A stretch of DNA of 64,000 nt from Bradyrhizobium sp. CB2312 (GCF_029714425.1 NZ_CP121668.1:4733501-4797500); one strand, 5' to 3'. Shown: positions 1 through 11,548, numbered from the stretch's first letter. Notes: a model not told the origin generated them from the letters alone. Translations and numbers: made by a program.

Positions 1-885
1 GATCCGTTCCGAAACTTCCGGATCACGCAGAAGCAGGCTGGTACCTACCTTCAGGATCAGATGAAGCTCGGCAATTTCACGCTGGTGCTGAGCGGCCGCA
101 ACGATTGGGTCGAGACCACCCAGGACAACCGCTTTACCGGTGCCACTGTCGACAGCCGCGACGACAGCAGGTTCAGCGGCCGCGCCGGCCTGATCTACAA
201 TTTGGACAACGGCATCGCGCCCTACGTCTCCTACTCGACGAGCTACAATCCGATCATCGGCCTTAATGCGCAAAATCGGCTGTTCCTGCCGGAAACAGGC
301 AAGCAGGCTGAAATCGGTGTGAAGGTCGCGCCAACGGGGTTCGATGGCTATTTCACGGCTTCCGCCTTCGATCTGGTCCGCCAAAATGTGGCGACGACAG
401 CGCCGGGCATCATCCCGATCCTGCAGAACCAGACCGGCGAGGTGACCTCGCGCGGCATCGAGCTCGAGGCGGTGGCCAACGCCACCAGGGAGCTGAAGCT
501 GATCGGCGCGTTCACCGCCTATCATCTCTTCAACAACAGGGATCTCGATCCGTCGTTGGTGGGGAAGACGCCGACCAACACGCCAGAGCTGCTGGTCTCG
601 GGCTGGGCGGACTACACCTTCAAGGATGGTCCGCTTGCCGGATTCGGTTTCGGCGGCGGCGTCCGCTATATCGGCTCCTCCTGGGCCGACGCCGCTAATA
701 CGCTTGAGGTTCCCGCTGTCGTGCTCGGCGATCTCGCGCTCCACTACGAGTGGCAGAACTGGCGCACGGCTCTCAACGTGATCAACCTGACCGACAAGAT
801 CTACGTCGCGAGCTGCGCGTCGCCGACGTCCTGCTTCTACGGCGACCGCCGACGCGTCACCGCCAGCGTCTCCTACCAATGGTAG
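1..885 (+). CDS. TonB-dependent siderophore receptor, C-terminal part (5' cut by window)
   Basis: The reading frame is open from base 1, so the gene begins left of the window; the first methionine at 61 is internal. About 294 residues of an outer-membrane beta-barrel remain, with alternating aromatic/polar strands (LVLSGRNDW, YVSYSTSYNP, ALNVINLTDKIYVASC) and a terminal aromatic residue (SYQW at the end), as in FhuA/FpvA-type barrels. The family imports ferric siderophores using TonB energy. The next gene, 16 bases on, encodes a PepSY membrane protein often paired with siderophore receptors, which supports an iron role. The plug domain and TonB box lie outside the window, so the ligand cannot be judged. 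Confidence 0.9.
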   Translation, partial: DPFRNFRITQKQAGTYLQDQMKLGNFTLVLSGRNDWVETTQDNRFTGATVDSRDDSRFSGRAGLIYNLDNGIAPYVSYSTSYNPIIGLNAQNRLFLPETGKQAEIGVKVAPTGFDGYFTASAFDLVRQNVATTAPGIIPILQNQTGEVTSRGIELEAVANATRELKLIGAFTAYHLFNNRDLDPSLVGKTPTNTPELLVSGWADYTFKDGPLAGFGFGGGVRYIGSSWADAANTLEVPAVVLGDLALHYEWQNWRTALNVINLTDKIYVASCASPTSCFYGDRRRVTASVSYQW

Positions 886-901
886 GCGAGGGGAGGGTCT
901 C

Positions 902-2038
902 GTGAAGGCACGCACGGTCAGGCTCTGGTCTGTGGTCCACACCTGGACCAGCCTGATCTCGACCGTGTTCCTGCTGCTGCTCTGCCTGACCGGCCTGCCG
1001 CTGATCTTCCATCACGAGATCGATGAGCTCCTGGGCTACGCCCCCCAGCCCGAAGCTCATGCGGGCGCAGCGCGCGCGACGGGTCAAGCCGTCGCCGACG
1101 CTGCGCTCGCCGCCGATCCCGGCCGCGTGCTGCAATATATCTCCTGGGACAAGGACGAGCCCGGGATCGTCACCGCCTTCACCAACAGCGCCGTCGACGG
1201 GCTGCCTGACAACGCGACGGTGCGCGCCTTCGATGCGGTCTCGACAAAACTGCTTGGGCCGGTCGGCGTCGGACCGATGCTGATCATGCTCAAGCTGCAC
1301 ACCGACATGTTTGCCGGCCAGCCCGGCAAGCTGTTCCTCGGCGGGATGGGCCTGCTGTTCGCCATCGCCATCGTCTCCGGCGTGGTGCTGTACTGGCCGT
1401 TCACCCGCCGCCTGCGCTTTGCCACCATCCGTGACAGCGCCTCGCGCCGCGTGCGGTGGCTCGACTGGCACAATCTGATCGGGGTCGTGACCGTCGCTTG
1501 GGCGCTGGTGGTGGGCTTGACCGGCGTCATCAACACCTGGGCCGAGCTGATGCTGGGCCAGTGGAAGGCGAACGAGCTCGCCAGCATGGTCGCGCCCTAT
1601 GCCGGCAAGCCGCCGCCGACGCATCTGGCCTCGCTCGATGACGTCATTGCGCGCGCCAGACATACCGCGCCCAGTATGGAGATCGCCTTCATCGCGTTTC
1701 CGGGCACGCCGTTCACATCCTCGCATCATTTCGCCGCCTTCATGCGCGGCGACACCGCGCTGACGGCGCGGCTGCTCAAGCCGGTGCTGCTCGATGGCGA
1801 GACCGGGGAGGTGGCCGACAGCCGGGCGCTGCCGCTCTATCTCCAGGCGCTCCTGATCTCGCAGCCGCTACATTTCGGCGATTATGGCGGAATGCCGCTC
1901 AAGGCGGTCTGGGCCGCGCTCGACTTGCTCATTATCGTTGTAATCGGCAGCGGCCTCTATCTCTGGCTGGCGCGCCGGCGCAAGCGCGTGTCTGCCAAGT
2001 CCGACGCATTCGCCAGACGAGCCCCGGTCCCGTCGTGA
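902..2038 (+). CDS. PepSY-domain inner-membrane protein (iron-regulated PiuB-like)
   Basis: 378 residues starting at GTG 902. The N-terminal helix (about residues 9-31, rich in Leu after VVHTWTSLIS), two central helices (about 140-165 and 190-215) and a C-terminal helix (about 335-360) give the four-helix layout of the PepSY-associated TM family. Members of this family lie next to TonB receptors and are thought to help release or reduce iron from siderophores at the inner membrane; some act as ferric reductases. Conserved His residues sit near the helices (FHHE, KLHTDMF, DWHNLIG). The gene follows the receptor closely and overlaps the next gene by 4 bases, so the three are probably one transcript. 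Confidence 0.87.
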   Translation: MKARTVRLWSVVHTWTSLISTVFLLLLCLTGLPLIFHHEIDELLGYAPQPEAHAGAARATGQAVADAALAADPGRVLQYISWDKDEPGIVTAFTNSAVDGLPDNATVRAFDAVSTKLLGPVGVGPMLIMLKLHTDMFAGQPGKLFLGGMGLLFAIAIVSGVVLYWPFTRRLRFATIRDSASRRVRWLDWHNLIGVVTVAWALVVGLTGVINTWAELMLGQWKANELASMVAPYAGKPPPTHLASLDDVIARARHTAPSMEIAFIAFPGTPFTSSHHFAAFMRGDTALTARLLKPVLLDGETGEVADSRALPLYLQALLISQPLHFGDYGGMPLKAVWAALDLLIIVVIGSGLYLWLARRRKRVSAKSDAFARRAPVPS

Positions 2039-2280
2039 TGCATGGCTCCTCTGACCATTCGCGCCTGTGGATACGTGTCTTTGCTGCACCTATCCTGCTC
2101 GCGGCTGCGACCATCACCGGCCTCTTGGCCGCGCTGCTCTGGGGCGAGCTCGGCCAATATGTCGCCTGGGTGACGGTGGGGGCGCCTGTCGCCGTTGTCA
2201 GCTGGATTTTGCTGCGTCGCGGCCTAAATAAAGTGAGCCTCTCCAGCGGCGGACGTCACCGCCGAGCGCGCGTGAACTGA
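2035..2280 (+). CDS. Small two-helix membrane protein in iron-uptake transcript
   Basis: 81 residues from GTG 2035 (80 if ATG 2038 is used), overlapping the stop of the PepSY gene by 4 bases, a sign of translational coupling. Two hydrophobic segments are visible (about residues 12-33 and 38-58) followed by a basic tail ending RHRRARVN. The size, two-helix layout and position after a PepSY gene recall DUF3649-type iron-associated membrane proteins, but no specific motif proves that. Function unknown; the context suggests an accessory role in siderophore iron uptake. Confidence 0.65.
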   Translation: MMHGSSDHSRLWIRVFAAPILLAAATITGLLAALLWGELGQYVAWVTVGAPVAVVSWILLRRGLNKVSLSSGGRHRRARVN

Positions 2281-2482
2281 GCGGGATCGCCCTTGCTGGG
2301 GCGGTCGATCTGCTCCATACCAGCCGCGGGGTGATTCCGGGGTTTCCACGGTTCAGGGGGCGGCAAAAGGGCCTAAATAGAGCGTGTCTTGCGCCCATTG
2401 GTGCACTGCGCTAAGGCTCAGAATAATTCCAAATCGGACGAATCCGTGGCTGTCCCGAGGCTGCGGGAAAAAGGGCTCGTCA
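2281..2482 (+). promoter_or_regulatory. Intergenic region expected to carry the nuo operon promoter
   Basis: About 200 bases between the iron-uptake transcript and nuoA. A loose inverted repeat near 2286-2309 might end the upstream transcript. A possible sigma70-like pair, TTGCGC near 2389 and TAAGGC about 17 bases later, is weak. No start site can be fixed by eye; the placement rests on this being the only sizeable gap before fifteen tightly spaced genes. Confidence 0.35.
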
Positions 2483-2848
2483 ATGAGCGGCATCTTACAG
2501 AACTATCTTCCACTCGTCGTTTTTATAGGGGTAGCAGGCCTCATCGGCCTGGTGCTGCTGATCGCGCCCTTCATCGTGGCGTTCCAGCAACCGGACCCGG
2601 AAAAGCTGTCGGCGTATGAGTGCGGTTTCAACGCCTTCGACGACGCCCGCATGAAGTTCGACGTCCGCTTCTATCTGGTCGCCATCCTCTTCATCATCTT
2701 CGACCTCGAGGTGGCGTTCCTGTTTCCCTGGGCGGTGGCGTTCGGCAAGCTTGGCGCGACCGGCTTCTGGTCCATGGTGGTGTTCCTTGCCGTGCTGACG
2801 GTCGGGTTCGCCTATGAATGGAAGAAAGGGGCACTCGAATGGGATTGA
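2483..2848 (+). CDS. nuoA: NADH-quinone oxidoreductase subunit A
   Basis: 121 residues. The frame is open further upstream, but ATG 2483 gives the usual length and N-terminus ([14 protein letters not shown]); the upstream extension is Cys/Arg-rich and unlike the family. Three membrane helices are visible, with the conserved acidic loop [20 protein letters not shown] between the first and second, which contributes to the quinone/proton coupling region near NuoH, NuoJ and NuoK. It opens the nuo operon and overlaps nuoB by 10 bases. Confidence 0.97.
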   Translation: MSGILQNYLPLVVFIGVAGLIGLVLLIAPFIVAFQQPDPEKLSAYECGFNAFDDARMKFDVRFYLVAILFIIFDLEVAFLFPWAVAFGKLGATGFWSMVVFLAVLTVGFAYEWKKGALEWD

Positions 2849-3426
2849 ACCCTGCATCGTCCGCCGGTCCGGTCGTCGCGCCGGCCCCCAAGGGCATTCT
2901 GGATCCGTCGACCGGCAAGCCGGTCGGGGCCAATGATCCGTTCTTCCTCGAGGTCAATCACGAGCTGTCCGACAAGGGCTTCTTCGTGGCCGCGACCGAC
3001 GACCTCATCACCTGGGCCCGCACCGGCTCCTTGATGTGGATGACCTTCGGCCTCGCCTGCTGCGCCGTCGAGATGATGCAGGTGTCGATGCCGCGCTACG
3101 ACGTCGAGCGCTTCGGCTTCGCCCCGCGTGCCTCGCCGCGCCAGTCCGACGTGATGATCGTCGCGGGCACGCTGACCAACAAGATGGCGCCGGCGCTGCG
3201 CAAGGTTTACGACCAGATGCCCGAGCCGCGCTACGTCATCTCGATGGGCTCCTGCGCCAATGGCGGCGGCTACTATCACTATTCCTACTCGGTCGTGCGC
3301 GGCTGCGACCGCATCGTGCCGATCGACATCTACGTGCCGGGCTGCCCGCCCACGGCGGAAGCGCTGCTCTACGGCGTGCTGCTGCTCCAGAAGAAGATCC
3401 GGCGCACCGGCACCATCGAACGCTAA
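2839..3426 (+). CDS. nuoB: NADH-quinone oxidoreductase subunit B
   Basis: 195 residues from ATG 2839, preceded by a GAAAGGGG ribosome-binding site inside the end of nuoA; an earlier in-frame ATG at 2818 lacks a good site. NuoB holds the terminal [4Fe-4S] cluster N2, which reduces quinone. The four expected ligands are present: the tandem cysteines C74-C75 in [10 protein letters not shown]139 in [11 protein letters not shown] and C169 in [14 protein letters not shown]. It acts in the peripheral arm at the membrane junction. Confidence 0.98.
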   Translation: MGLNPASSAGPVVAPAPKGILDPSTGKPVGANDPFFLEVNHELSDKGFFVAATDDLITWARTGSLMWMTFGLACCAVEMMQVSMPRYDVERFGFAPRASPRQSDVMIVAGTLTNKMAPALRKVYDQMPEPRYVISMGSCANGGGYYHYSYSVVRGCDRIVPIDIYVPGCPPTAEALLYGVLLLQKKIRRTGTIER

Positions 3427-3437
3427 GGTTTTACGTC

Positions 3438-4049
3438 ATGGACGACGGCAAGCTCGACGCCCTTGGGCAAACGATCGTTAGCGCGCTTCCGGGCGCCGCC
3501 ACCGGTCACACGGTGGCCTTCAACCAGCTCACGGTTGATGTCGAGGCCAGCAAGATCGTCGAGGTGGTCAAGCACCTCCGCGACGATCCGAACTGCCGTT
3601 TCGTCAACGTCACCGACATCACGGCGGTCGATTATCCCTCGCGCGAGAAGCGCTTCGACGTGATCTATCACTTCCTGTCACCGACCCTGAACACGCGGAT
3701 CCGGCTGCGCGTTGCCGCCGACGAGACCACGCAGGTTCCGTCGCTGATCGACGAATTCCCCGGCGCCGACTGGTTCGAGCGCGAGGCCTACGACCTCTAC
3801 GGCGTGTTCTTCGTCGGCCATCCCGACATGCGCCGCATCCTCACCGATTACGGTTTCGAGGGCCATCCGCTGCGCAAGGACTTTCCGCTCACCGGCTTCC
3901 TCGAGGTCCGCTACGACGACCAGGAGAAGCGCGTGGTGTACGAGCCCGTCCGGCTCAACCAGGAATTCCGCAAGTTCGATTTCCTCTCGCCGTGGGAAGG
4001 GGCGGACTATCCGCTTCCTGGTGACGAGAAGGCAGGACCGAAGGCCTGA
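3438..4049 (+). CDS. nuoC: NADH-quinone oxidoreductase subunit C (30 kDa)
   Basis: 203 residues. ATG 3438 is chosen because the long open frame upstream is the out-of-frame shadow of nuoB. The family signature is present near the C-terminus ([13 protein letters not shown], then [12 protein letters not shown]), and the protein ends [11 protein letters not shown] plus a short tail. It is a peripheral-arm scaffold subunit paired with NuoD and has no cofactor. It starts 11 bases after nuoB and ends 2 bases before nuoD; nuoC and nuoD are separate genes here, unlike the fused form in enterobacteria. Confidence 0.97.
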   Translation: MDDGKLDALGQTIVSALPGAATGHTVAFNQLTVDVEASKIVEVVKHLRDDPNCRFVNVTDITAVDYPSREKRFDVIYHFLSPTLNTRIRLRVAADETTQVPSLIDEFPGADWFEREAYDLYGVFFVGHPDMRRILTDYGFEGHPLRKDFPLTGFLEVRYDDQEKRVVYEPVRLNQEFRKFDFLSPWEGADYPLPGDEKAGPKA

Positions 4050-4051
4050 TC

Positions 4052-5248
4052 ATGAACGAGCAACCTGAACAGCTTCGCAACTTTACGATCAACTTTGGAC
4101 CGCAGCATCCGGCGGCGCATGGCGTTTTGCGTCTTGTGCTCGAATTGGATGGCGAAATCGTCGCCCGCGTCGACCCCCATATTGGCCTGCTTCACCGCGG
4201 CACCGAAAAGCTGATCGAGCAGAAGACCTATCTGCAGGCGATCCCGTATTTCGACCGGCTCGACTACGTCGCGCCGATGAACCAGGAGCACGCCTTCTGC
4301 CTCGCCGCCGAAAAGCTGCTCGGCATCGAGGTGCCGCGCCGCGGCCAGCTGATCCGCGTGCTCTATTGCGAGATCGGTCGCATCCTTTCTCACCTTCTCA
4401 ATGTCACCACGCAGGCGATGGACGTCGGCGCGCTGACCCCGCCGCTGTGGGGCTTTGAAGAGCGCGAGAAGCTGATGGTGTTCTACGAGCGCGCCTCGGG
4501 CAGCCGCATGCACGCAGCGTTCTTCCGCGTCGGCGGCGTGCATCAGGATTTGCCGCAGAAGCTGGTCGACGACATCGAGGCCTGGTGCGATCCGTTCCTG
4601 AAAGTGGTCGACGATCTCGACCGGCTGCTCACCGCCAACCGCATCTTCAAGCAGCGCAACGTCGACATCGGCGTGGTGCCGCTGAAGGAAGCCTGGGCGT
4701 GGGGTTTCTCGGGCGTGATGGTCCGCGGCTCCGGCGCGGCCTGGGACCTGCGCAAGTCGCAGCCCTATGAGTGCTACGCCGAGATGGATTTCGACATTCC
4801 GATCGGCAAGAACGGCGACTGTTACGACCGCTACCTGATCCGCATGGAAGAGATGCGCCAGTCCGTGCGCATCATGAAGCAGTGCATCCAGAAGTTGAAC
4901 GCAGCCGACGGGAAGGGGCCCGTTGTCGTCGCCGACAACAAGGTTGCGCCGCCGCGCCGTGGCGAGATGAAGCGCTCGATGGAAGCGCTGATCCACCACT
5001 TCAAGCTCTACACCGAAGGCGTTCACGTGCCGGCCGGCGAGGTCTACGCCGCGGTCGAGGCGCCCAAGGGCGAGTTCGGCGTCTATCTCGTCTCCGACGG
5101 CACCAACAAGCCCTACAAGTGCAAGATCCGCGCGCCGGGCTTTGCCCATCTGCAGGCGATGGACCACATCTGCCGCGGCCATCTGCTCGCCGACGTCTCG
5201 GCGATCCTCGGTTCGCTCGACATCGTGTTCGGAGAGGTCGATCGGTGA
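4052..5248 (+). CDS. nuoD: NADH-quinone oxidoreductase subunit D (49 kDa)
   Basis: 398 residues, typical for the alphaproteobacterial form. NuoD lines the quinone-binding chamber with NuoB. Conserved elements include [13 protein letters not shown] (residues about 14-26, containing the quinone-site His), [12 protein letters not shown], and the C-terminal DIVFGEVDR that ends the [NiFe]-hydrogenase-like fold, here without metal-binding cysteines. Its stop codon overlaps the start of the inserted methyltransferase gene by one base (TGATG). Confidence 0.98.
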   Translation: MNEQPEQLRNFTINFGPQHPAAHGVLRLVLELDGEIVARVDPHIGLLHRGTEKLIEQKTYLQAIPYFDRLDYVAPMNQEHAFCLAAEKLLGIEVPRRGQLIRVLYCEIGRILSHLLNVTTQAMDVGALTPPLWGFEEREKLMVFYERASGSRMHAAFFRVGGVHQDLPQKLVDDIEAWCDPFLKVVDDLDRLLTANRIFKQRNVDIGVVPLKEAWAWGFSGVMVRGSGAAWDLRKSQPYECYAEMDFDIPIGKNGDCYDRYLIRMEEMRQSVRIMKQCIQKLNAADGKGPVVVADNKVAPPRRGEMKRSMEALIHHFKLYTEGVHVPAGEVYAAVEAPKGEFGVYLVSDGTNKPYKCKIRAPGFAHLQAMDHICRGHLLADVSAILGSLDIVFGEVDR

Positions 5249-6210
5249 TGGCGCAGGCGCCAATCCAGTTTGACCGTGCCTCGGGGGCCCTTGAAGGGGC
5301 CAACCTGTGGGAGCGGACGGCTGCCTTGGCGCTGGTGACGGGATCGAAGATCTCCTCGCACTTCTCGCACATGGGTTACATCGCCTGCGCCAATCTGCTG
5401 CGCAAGACGCTGCCGGAGCGCAACATCGCGATCAGGCTCAACCCCGACGCCGTGTTCGAGTTTCCCTATGGCGACGGCTATTGGAGCAAGTTGCTCAACC
5501 GCTCGTACAACTATGAGGACGAACTCGAGCTGCTGTTCGCCGATAGCGTCGACGTCGACTACACGCTGCTCGATTGCGGCGCGAATTACGGCTATTGGTC
5601 GGTGCTGGTGTCGAGCAAGTCGTTCGGTTCGCACAAGGCGATCGCGATCGAGCCGTCGGGCCAGAATTATCCGAAGCTCGCCAACAATGCCCGCGTCAAC
5701 GGCAATCGCTTCGAGACCATGAAGTGCGCGATCGGCGCAACGCGCGGCACCGCGCGCCTGTCAGGCACCAAGCACGAAGCCTTCAGCATCGCCGGCGATC
5801 CATCTGATGGCGGCGAGGAAGTGCCGGTTCTCGCGCTCGACAACCTGATCGACGACGGCAGGGTCGCTGGCACCGGCAAATACCTGATCAAGCTCGACGT
5901 CGAGGGCGTCGAGATCGAGGCGATCAAGGGCGGCGCCCGGCTGCTAGAGGCCGACAGCGTCATCATGTGCGAGGAGCACGGCAGCGACCGCTCCCATGCG
6001 GTGTCGCGCTACATCCTCGAGCAGACCCCGCTGAAGCTGATCGTGTTCGATCCGCGCAGCAACCGGATGGAGACCGTGACCGAGCTGTCGATCCTCGACC
6101 GCATCAAGGTCTCGACCCACGTCGGCTACAACGTTTTCGGCACCGCAAGCGCGTTCTGGCAGGACAGGATCGATGCCCTGAATGCCAAAACCGTGCGCCG
6201 TATGCAGTGA
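5248..6210 (+). CDS. FkbM-family SAM-dependent methyltransferase inside the nuo operon
   Basis: 320 residues from ATG 5248; GTG 5245 is an alternative. The much longer open frame upstream is the shadow of nuoD and is rejected. The SAM-binding motif I is DCGANYGYWS (residues 109-118), followed by an acidic AIEPSGQN (about 133-140), and the FkbM hallmark KLDVEGVEIEAI lies at about 215-226. FkbM enzymes O-methylate sugars, polyketides or other small molecules; the substrate here is unknown. There is no membrane segment. It lies between nuoD and nuoE with a 1-base overlap and a 10-base gap, so it is co-transcribed with complex I, although no FkbM protein is a known subunit. A modifier or assembly role is conceivable but unproven. 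Confidence 0.9.
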   Translation: MAQAPIQFDRASGALEGANLWERTAALALVTGSKISSHFSHMGYIACANLLRKTLPERNIAIRLNPDAVFEFPYGDGYWSKLLNRSYNYEDELELLFADSVDVDYTLLDCGANYGYWSVLVSSKSFGSHKAIAIEPSGQNYPKLANNARVNGNRFETMKCAIGATRGTARLSGTKHEAFSIAGDPSDGGEEVPVLALDNLIDDGRVAGTGKYLIKLDVEGVEIEAIKGGARLLEADSVIMCEEHGSDRSHAVSRYILEQTPLKLIVFDPRSNRMETVTELSILDRIKVSTHVGYNVFGTASAFWQDRIDALNAKTVRRMQ

Positions 6211-6220
6211 GAGATAAGAG

Positions 6221-6832
6221 ATGTCCGTTCGCCGATTAGCACCGAAGGAAGTCCAACCCGCGAGCTTTGCGTTCACGGAGGAGAACCTCGCATTCGCCAA
6301 GCAGCAGATCGCGAAATATCCGGCCGGCCGCCAGGCTTCCGCGGTGATTGCGATCCTCTGGCGCGTCCAGGAGCAGAACGAAGGCTGGGTGTCGGAAGCC
6401 GCCATCCGCGTGGTCGCCGACCTGCTCGACATGCCCTATATCCGCGTGCTGGAGGTTGCGACCTTCTACACGATGTTCCAGCTCGCGCCCGTCGGCAAGA
6501 AGGCCCACGTCCAGGTCTGCGGCACCACGCCGTGCCGCCTGCGCGGCGCCGAGGACCTCATCCACGTCTGCGAGCATCGCATCCATCACGAGCCCTTCCA
6601 TCTCTCCAAGGACGGCAATTTCAGCTGGGAAGAGGTTGAGTGCCTGGGCGCCTGCGTGAACGCGCCGATGGTGCTGATCGGCAAGGACACCTATGAGGAC
6701 CTGACCAAGGAAAGCTTCGGCAAGGTGCTCGACGGTTTCGCGTCGGGCAATCCGCCCAAGCCCGGTCCGCAGAACGGCCGCCAGTTCTCGGCGCCGATCA
6801 CCGGGCCGACCACGCTGAAGGAGATCACCTGA
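6221..6832 (+). CDS. nuoE: NADH-quinone oxidoreductase subunit E (24 kDa)
   Basis: 203 residues, carrying the [2Fe-2S] cluster N1a in a thioredoxin-like fold. The four ligands are in place: C100 and C105 in [12 protein letters not shown]141 and C145 in [11 protein letters not shown]. The protein has the longer alphaproteobacterial C-terminus, ending in a Pro/Gly-rich tail. It works with NuoF and NuoG in the NADH-oxidising module. Its stop overlaps the next small gene (TGATG). Confidence 0.97.
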   Translation: MSVRRLAPKEVQPASFAFTEENLAFAKQQIAKYPAGRQASAVIAILWRVQEQNEGWVSEAAIRVVADLLDMPYIRVLEVATFYTMFQLAPVGKKAHVQVCGTTPCRLRGAEDLIHVCEHRIHHEPFHLSKDGNFSWEEVECLGACVNAPMVLIGKDTYEDLTKESFGKVLDGFASGNPPKPGPQNGRQFSAPITGPTTLKEIT

Positions 6833-7038
6833 TGCGTGATCTCTCGCAGCCTTCGGTCGAGGGGAGCGGTGCCATGAAGAAGTGGGGCTTCATCGCAATG
6901 CATGCCGCCGTGGCGGCCGCCTTCATCTTCCTGCTTCAGCGTTTCAGCCTGAACGCGTCGCTGGAATCCAGCCTGCTCTGGGCGCTGACGTTTGGCGTCT
7001 GCGCCGCCGGGCTTGCCTACAAGCAAGCCAACCGTTGA
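6832..7038 (+). CDS. Small two-helix membrane protein between nuoE and nuoF
   Basis: 68 residues from ATG 6832, which overlaps the nuoE stop. A better-looking start is ATG 6874, preceded by GAGGGGAG at 6859-6866, giving 54 residues starting MKKWGFIAMHAAV. Two hydrophobic helices (residues about 17-36 and 44-62 of the longer form) are followed by a short basic end (KQANR). It matches no canonical nuo subunit; NuoA, J and K are accounted for elsewhere. The codon pattern and tight spacing (15 bases to nuoF) support it as a real gene. Function unknown; a supernumerary or assembly factor is possible. Confidence 0.7.
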   Translation: MRDLSQPSVEGSGAMKKWGFIAMHAAVAAAFIFLLQRFSLNASLESSLLWALTFGVCAAGLAYKQANR

Positions 7039-7053
7039 TCGGAAAGCACTGAA

Positions 7054-8379
<1,326 letters not shown>

Positions 8380-8384
8380 GAGAC

Positions 8385-10460
8385 ATGACCAAGCTCATCA
8401 TCGACGGCAAAGAGATCGATGTCCCCGCCGAGTTCACGCTGCTTCAGGCGTGCGAGGCGGCCGGCGCAGAGATTCCGCGCTTCTGCTATCACGAGCGCCT
8501 GTCGATCGCCGGCAACTGCCGCATGTGCCTCGTCGAGGTGAAGGGCGGCCCGAAGCCGGTCGCGAGCTGCGCCTGGGGCGTGCGCGACTGCCGTCCGGGT
8601 CCGAAGGGCGAGCCGCCGGAAATCTCCACGCGTTCGCCGATGGTGAAGAAGGCGCGCGAAGGCGTGATGGAATTCCTTCTGATCAACCATCCGCTGGACT
8701 GCCCGATCTGCGACCAGGGCGGCGAGTGCGATCTTCAGGACCAGGCGATGGGCTATGGTGTCGACACCAGCCGCTTCGCCGAGAACAAGCGCGCGGTCGA
8801 GGACAAATATCTCGGCGCGCTGGTCAAGACCTCGATGAACCGCTGCATCCAGTGCACGCGTTGCGTGCGCTTCTCGGCGGAAGTCGCCGGCGCGCCCGAG
8901 ATGGGCGCCACCGGTCGCGGCGAGGACATGGAGATCACGACCTATCTCGAGCACGCGCTGACGTCGGAATTGCAGGGCAATCTCGTCGACATCTGCCCGG
9001 TTGGTGCGCTGACCTCGAAGCCCTATGCCTTTGCCGCGCGCCCGTGGGAACTCGGCAAGACCCAGTCGATCGACGTCATGGACGGTCTGGGATCGGCGAT
9101 CCGCATCGACACCCGCGGCCGCGAGGTGATGCGCGTGTTGCCGCGCATCAACGAGGCCGTGAACGAGGAGTGGATCTCCGACAAGACCCGCCACATCGTC
9201 GACGGCCTGCGCACCCAACGCCTCGACCGGCCCTATATCCGTGAGGCCGGCAAGCTGCGCGCGGCGAGCTGGCAGGAGGCCTTCGCCGCGATCGCTTCCA
9301 AGGCGGGCCGCACCGACGGCAAGCGCATCGGCGCGATCGCCGGCGATCTCGCCGGTGTCGAGGAGATGTTCGCGCTCAAGGACCTGCTCGCCAAGTTCGG
9401 CTCGAGCAATCTGGCGGTGCAGGGCGGCGACGCCTTCGATCCCGCGCTCGGCCGCGGCTCCTATATCTTCAACCCGACACTGGCCGGCGTCGAGAAGGCC
9501 GATGCGCTGCTCATCATCGGCGCCAATCCGCGCAAAGAGGCGGCCGTGTTCAACGCCCGCATCCGCAAGCGCTGGCGCGCCGGCGGCTTCAAGGTCGGCG
9601 TGATCGGCGCCAAGGCCGACCTGACCTACGATTATGACCACCTTGGTGCGGGCACCGAGACGCTCGGTGAGCTCGCGGCGGGCAGGCACTCCTTCATGGA
9701 CGTGCTGAAGAACGCCAAGAACCCGATCATCCTGGTCGGCGCGGGCGCGGCCTCGCGTCACGACGGTGCCGCCATTCTGGCCGCCGCCGCCAAGCTCGCG
9801 CTCGACGTCGGCGCGGTGAAGGAGGGCTGGAACGGCTTTGGCGTGCTGCACGAGACCGCCTCGCGCGTCGGCGCGCTCGATATCGGCTTTGTCGCCGGTA
9901 AGGGCGGCCTCAACGCCGCACAGATGACGACGTTCGGCACGCTCGACCTCTTGTTCCTGCTCGGGGCCGACGAGATCAAGGCGCCGGACGGCACCTTCGT
10001 CGTCTATATCGGCACCCATGGCGATCGCGGCGCGCATCGCGCCGATGTGATCCTGCCGGCCGCCGCCTACACCGAGAAGTCCGCGATCTACGTCAACACC
10101 GAAGGCCGCGTGCAGATGACGGGCCGCGCCGCGTTCCCGCCGGGCGAAGCCCGCGAGGAATGGGCGATCATCCGCGCCCTGTCGGAGGCACTCGGCAAGA
10201 AGCTGGGTTACGACTCGCTTGCCGCGCTGCGCCAGGCGATCTTCAAGGCCGTGCCGCATCTGATCCGGCTCGATCAGATCGAGGCCGGCTCCGCCGACCA
10301 GATCAAGAAGCTGGCGGGGAAGGGCGGCTCGCCCGAGAAGGCGCCGTTCAAGCCGGCGATCGAGGACTTCTATTTGACCAACCCAATCGCGCGTGCGTCC
10401 GCCGTGATGGCGGAATGCTCGCGGCTTGCCTCCGGGCAGATGCTGACCGCAGCGGAGTGA
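8385..10460 (+). CDS. nuoG: NADH-quinone oxidoreductase subunit G (75 kDa)
   Basis: 691 residues. The N-terminal ferredoxin domain carries N1b ligands C34, C45, C48 and C62. The N5 site has H102 and C106, C109, C115 ([15 protein letters not shown]). N4 is carried by [13 protein letters not shown] with [11 protein letters not shown]. The remainder is the molybdopterin-oxidoreductase-like domain, without cofactor in this family. The length matches the shorter mitochondrial/alphaproteobacterial form rather than the ~900-residue enteric one. A 747-residue open frame on the opposite strand is a codon-bias shadow. Confidence 0.98.
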   Translation: MTKLIIDGKEIDVPAEFTLLQACEAAGAEIPRFCYHERLSIAGNCRMCLVEVKGGPKPVASCAWGVRDCRPGPKGEPPEISTRSPMVKKAREGVMEFLLINHPLDCPICDQGGECDLQDQAMGYGVDTSRFAENKRAVEDKYLGALVKTSMNRCIQCTRCVRFSAEVAGAPEMGATGRGEDMEITTYLEHALTSELQGNLVDICPVGALTSKPYAFAARPWELGKTQSIDVMDGLGSAIRIDTRGREVMRVLPRINEAVNEEWISDKTRHIVDGLRTQRLDRPYIREAGKLRAASWQEAFAAIASKAGRTDGKRIGAIAGDLAGVEEMFALKDLLAKFGSSNLAVQGGDAFDPALGRGSYIFNPTLAGVEKADALLIIGANPRKEAAVFNARIRKRWRAGGFKVGVIGAKADLTYDYDHLGAGTETLGELAAGRHSFMDVLKNAKNPIILVGAGAASRHDGAAILAAAAKLALDVGAVKEGWNGFGVLHETASRVGALDIGFVAGKGGLNAAQMTTFGTLDLLFLLGADEIKAPDGTFVVYIGTHGDRGAHRADVILPAAAYTEKSAIYVNTEGRVQMTGRAAFPPGEAREEWAIIRALSEALGKKLGYDSLAALRQAIFKAVPHLIRLDQIEAGSADQIKKLAGKGGSPEKAPFKPAIEDFYLTNPIARASAVMAECSRLASGQMLTAAE

Positions 10461-10470
10461 GCGTGATCTG

Positions 10471-11538
10471 ATGGAATTCTTTGAAAGCGCATTCTGGACC
10501 GGTTTCCTCTGGCCGCTGATCATCATGGTCGCGGAGAGCGTGCTGGTGCTCGTCGTCCTCCTGGTGGCGATCGCCTACATCCTGCTCGCCGACCGCAAGA
10601 TCTGGGCGGCGGTGCAGATCCGCCGCGGCCCGAACGTGGTCGGCCCCTGGGGCCTGCTGCAATCCTTCGCGGACCTTCTGAAGTTCGTGCTGAAGGAGCC
10701 GATCATCCCGGCCGGCGCCAACAAGGGCGTGTTCCTGCTGGCGCCGCTGGTGTCGTGCGTGCTCGCGCTCGCAGCCTGGGCGGTGATCCCGACCAATCTC
10801 GGCTGGGTGATCTCCGACATCAATGTCGGCATCCTCTTCATCTTCGCGATCTCGTCGCTGTCGATCTACGGCATCATCATGGCCGGCTGGTCGTCGAACT
10901 CGAAATATCCCTTCCTCGCCGCGCTGCGCTCGGCGGCGCAGATGGTGTCGTATGAAGTCTCGATCGGCTTCGTCATCATCACGGTGCTGCTCTGCGCCGG
11001 CACGCTGAACCTCTCGGCGGTGGTCGAGGCCCAGCATGCCCGCGGCCTTGCCAGCCTGATCGGTCTGCCGCAGCTCACGATCCTGAACTGGTATGTCTGG
11101 CCGCTGTTCCCGATGTTCGTGGTGTTCTACGTCTCGGCGCTGGCGGAAACCAACCGTCCGCCCTTCGACCTCGTCGAGGCGGAATCCGAGCTCGTCGCCG
11201 GCTTCATGGTCGAGTACGGCTCGACGCCGTACCTGCTGTTCATGCTCGGCGAATACGTCGCGATCGTCACGATGTGCGCGATGGCGACCATCCTGTTCCT
11301 CGGAGGCTGGCTGCCGCCGGTCGACCTGCCGCCCTTCAACTGGGTGCCGGGGATCATCTGGTTTGCGCTGAAACTGTTCTTCATGTTCTTCCTGTTCGCG
11401 ATGGCGAAGGCGATCGTGCCGCGCTACCGCTACGATCAACTGATGCGTCTCGGCTGGAAGGTGTTCCTGCCGATCTCGCTGGCAATGGTGATCGTGGTGG
11501 CCGGTGTGCTGCACTTCGCCGGCATCGCGCCGAAGTGA
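10471..11538 (+). CDS. nuoH: NADH-quinone oxidoreductase subunit H
   Basis: 355 residues with about eight membrane helices. NuoH forms the membrane side of the quinone chamber. Conserved motifs include [20 protein letters not shown] (residues about 36-55), AEIRRPPFDL-type loop seen here as [21 protein letters not shown], and [14 protein letters not shown] near the end, all rich in the charged residues used for proton coupling. It begins 10 bases after nuoG and ends 10 bases before nuoI. Confidence 0.98.
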   Translation: MEFFESAFWTGFLWPLIIMVAESVLVLVVLLVAIAYILLADRKIWAAVQIRRGPNVVGPWGLLQSFADLLKFVLKEPIIPAGANKGVFLLAPLVSCVLALAAWAVIPTNLGWVISDINVGILFIFAISSLSIYGIIMAGWSSNSKYPFLAALRSAAQMVSYEVSIGFVIITVLLCAGTLNLSAVVEAQHARGLASLIGLPQLTILNWYVWPLFPMFVVFYVSALAETNRPPFDLVEAESELVAGFMVEYGSTPYLLFMLGEYVAIVTMCAMATILFLGGWLPPVDLPPFNWVPGIIWFALKLFFMFFLFAMAKAIVPRYRYDQLMRLGWKVFLPISLAMVIVVAGVLHFAGIAPK

Positions 11539-11548
11539 GGGCCCCGCC

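Noticed and set aside
4771-5247. N-terminal extension of the FkbM gene into nuoD
   Set aside because: The extension is an out-of-frame, Arg-rich reading of nuoD; the FkbM pattern starts after ATG 5248.
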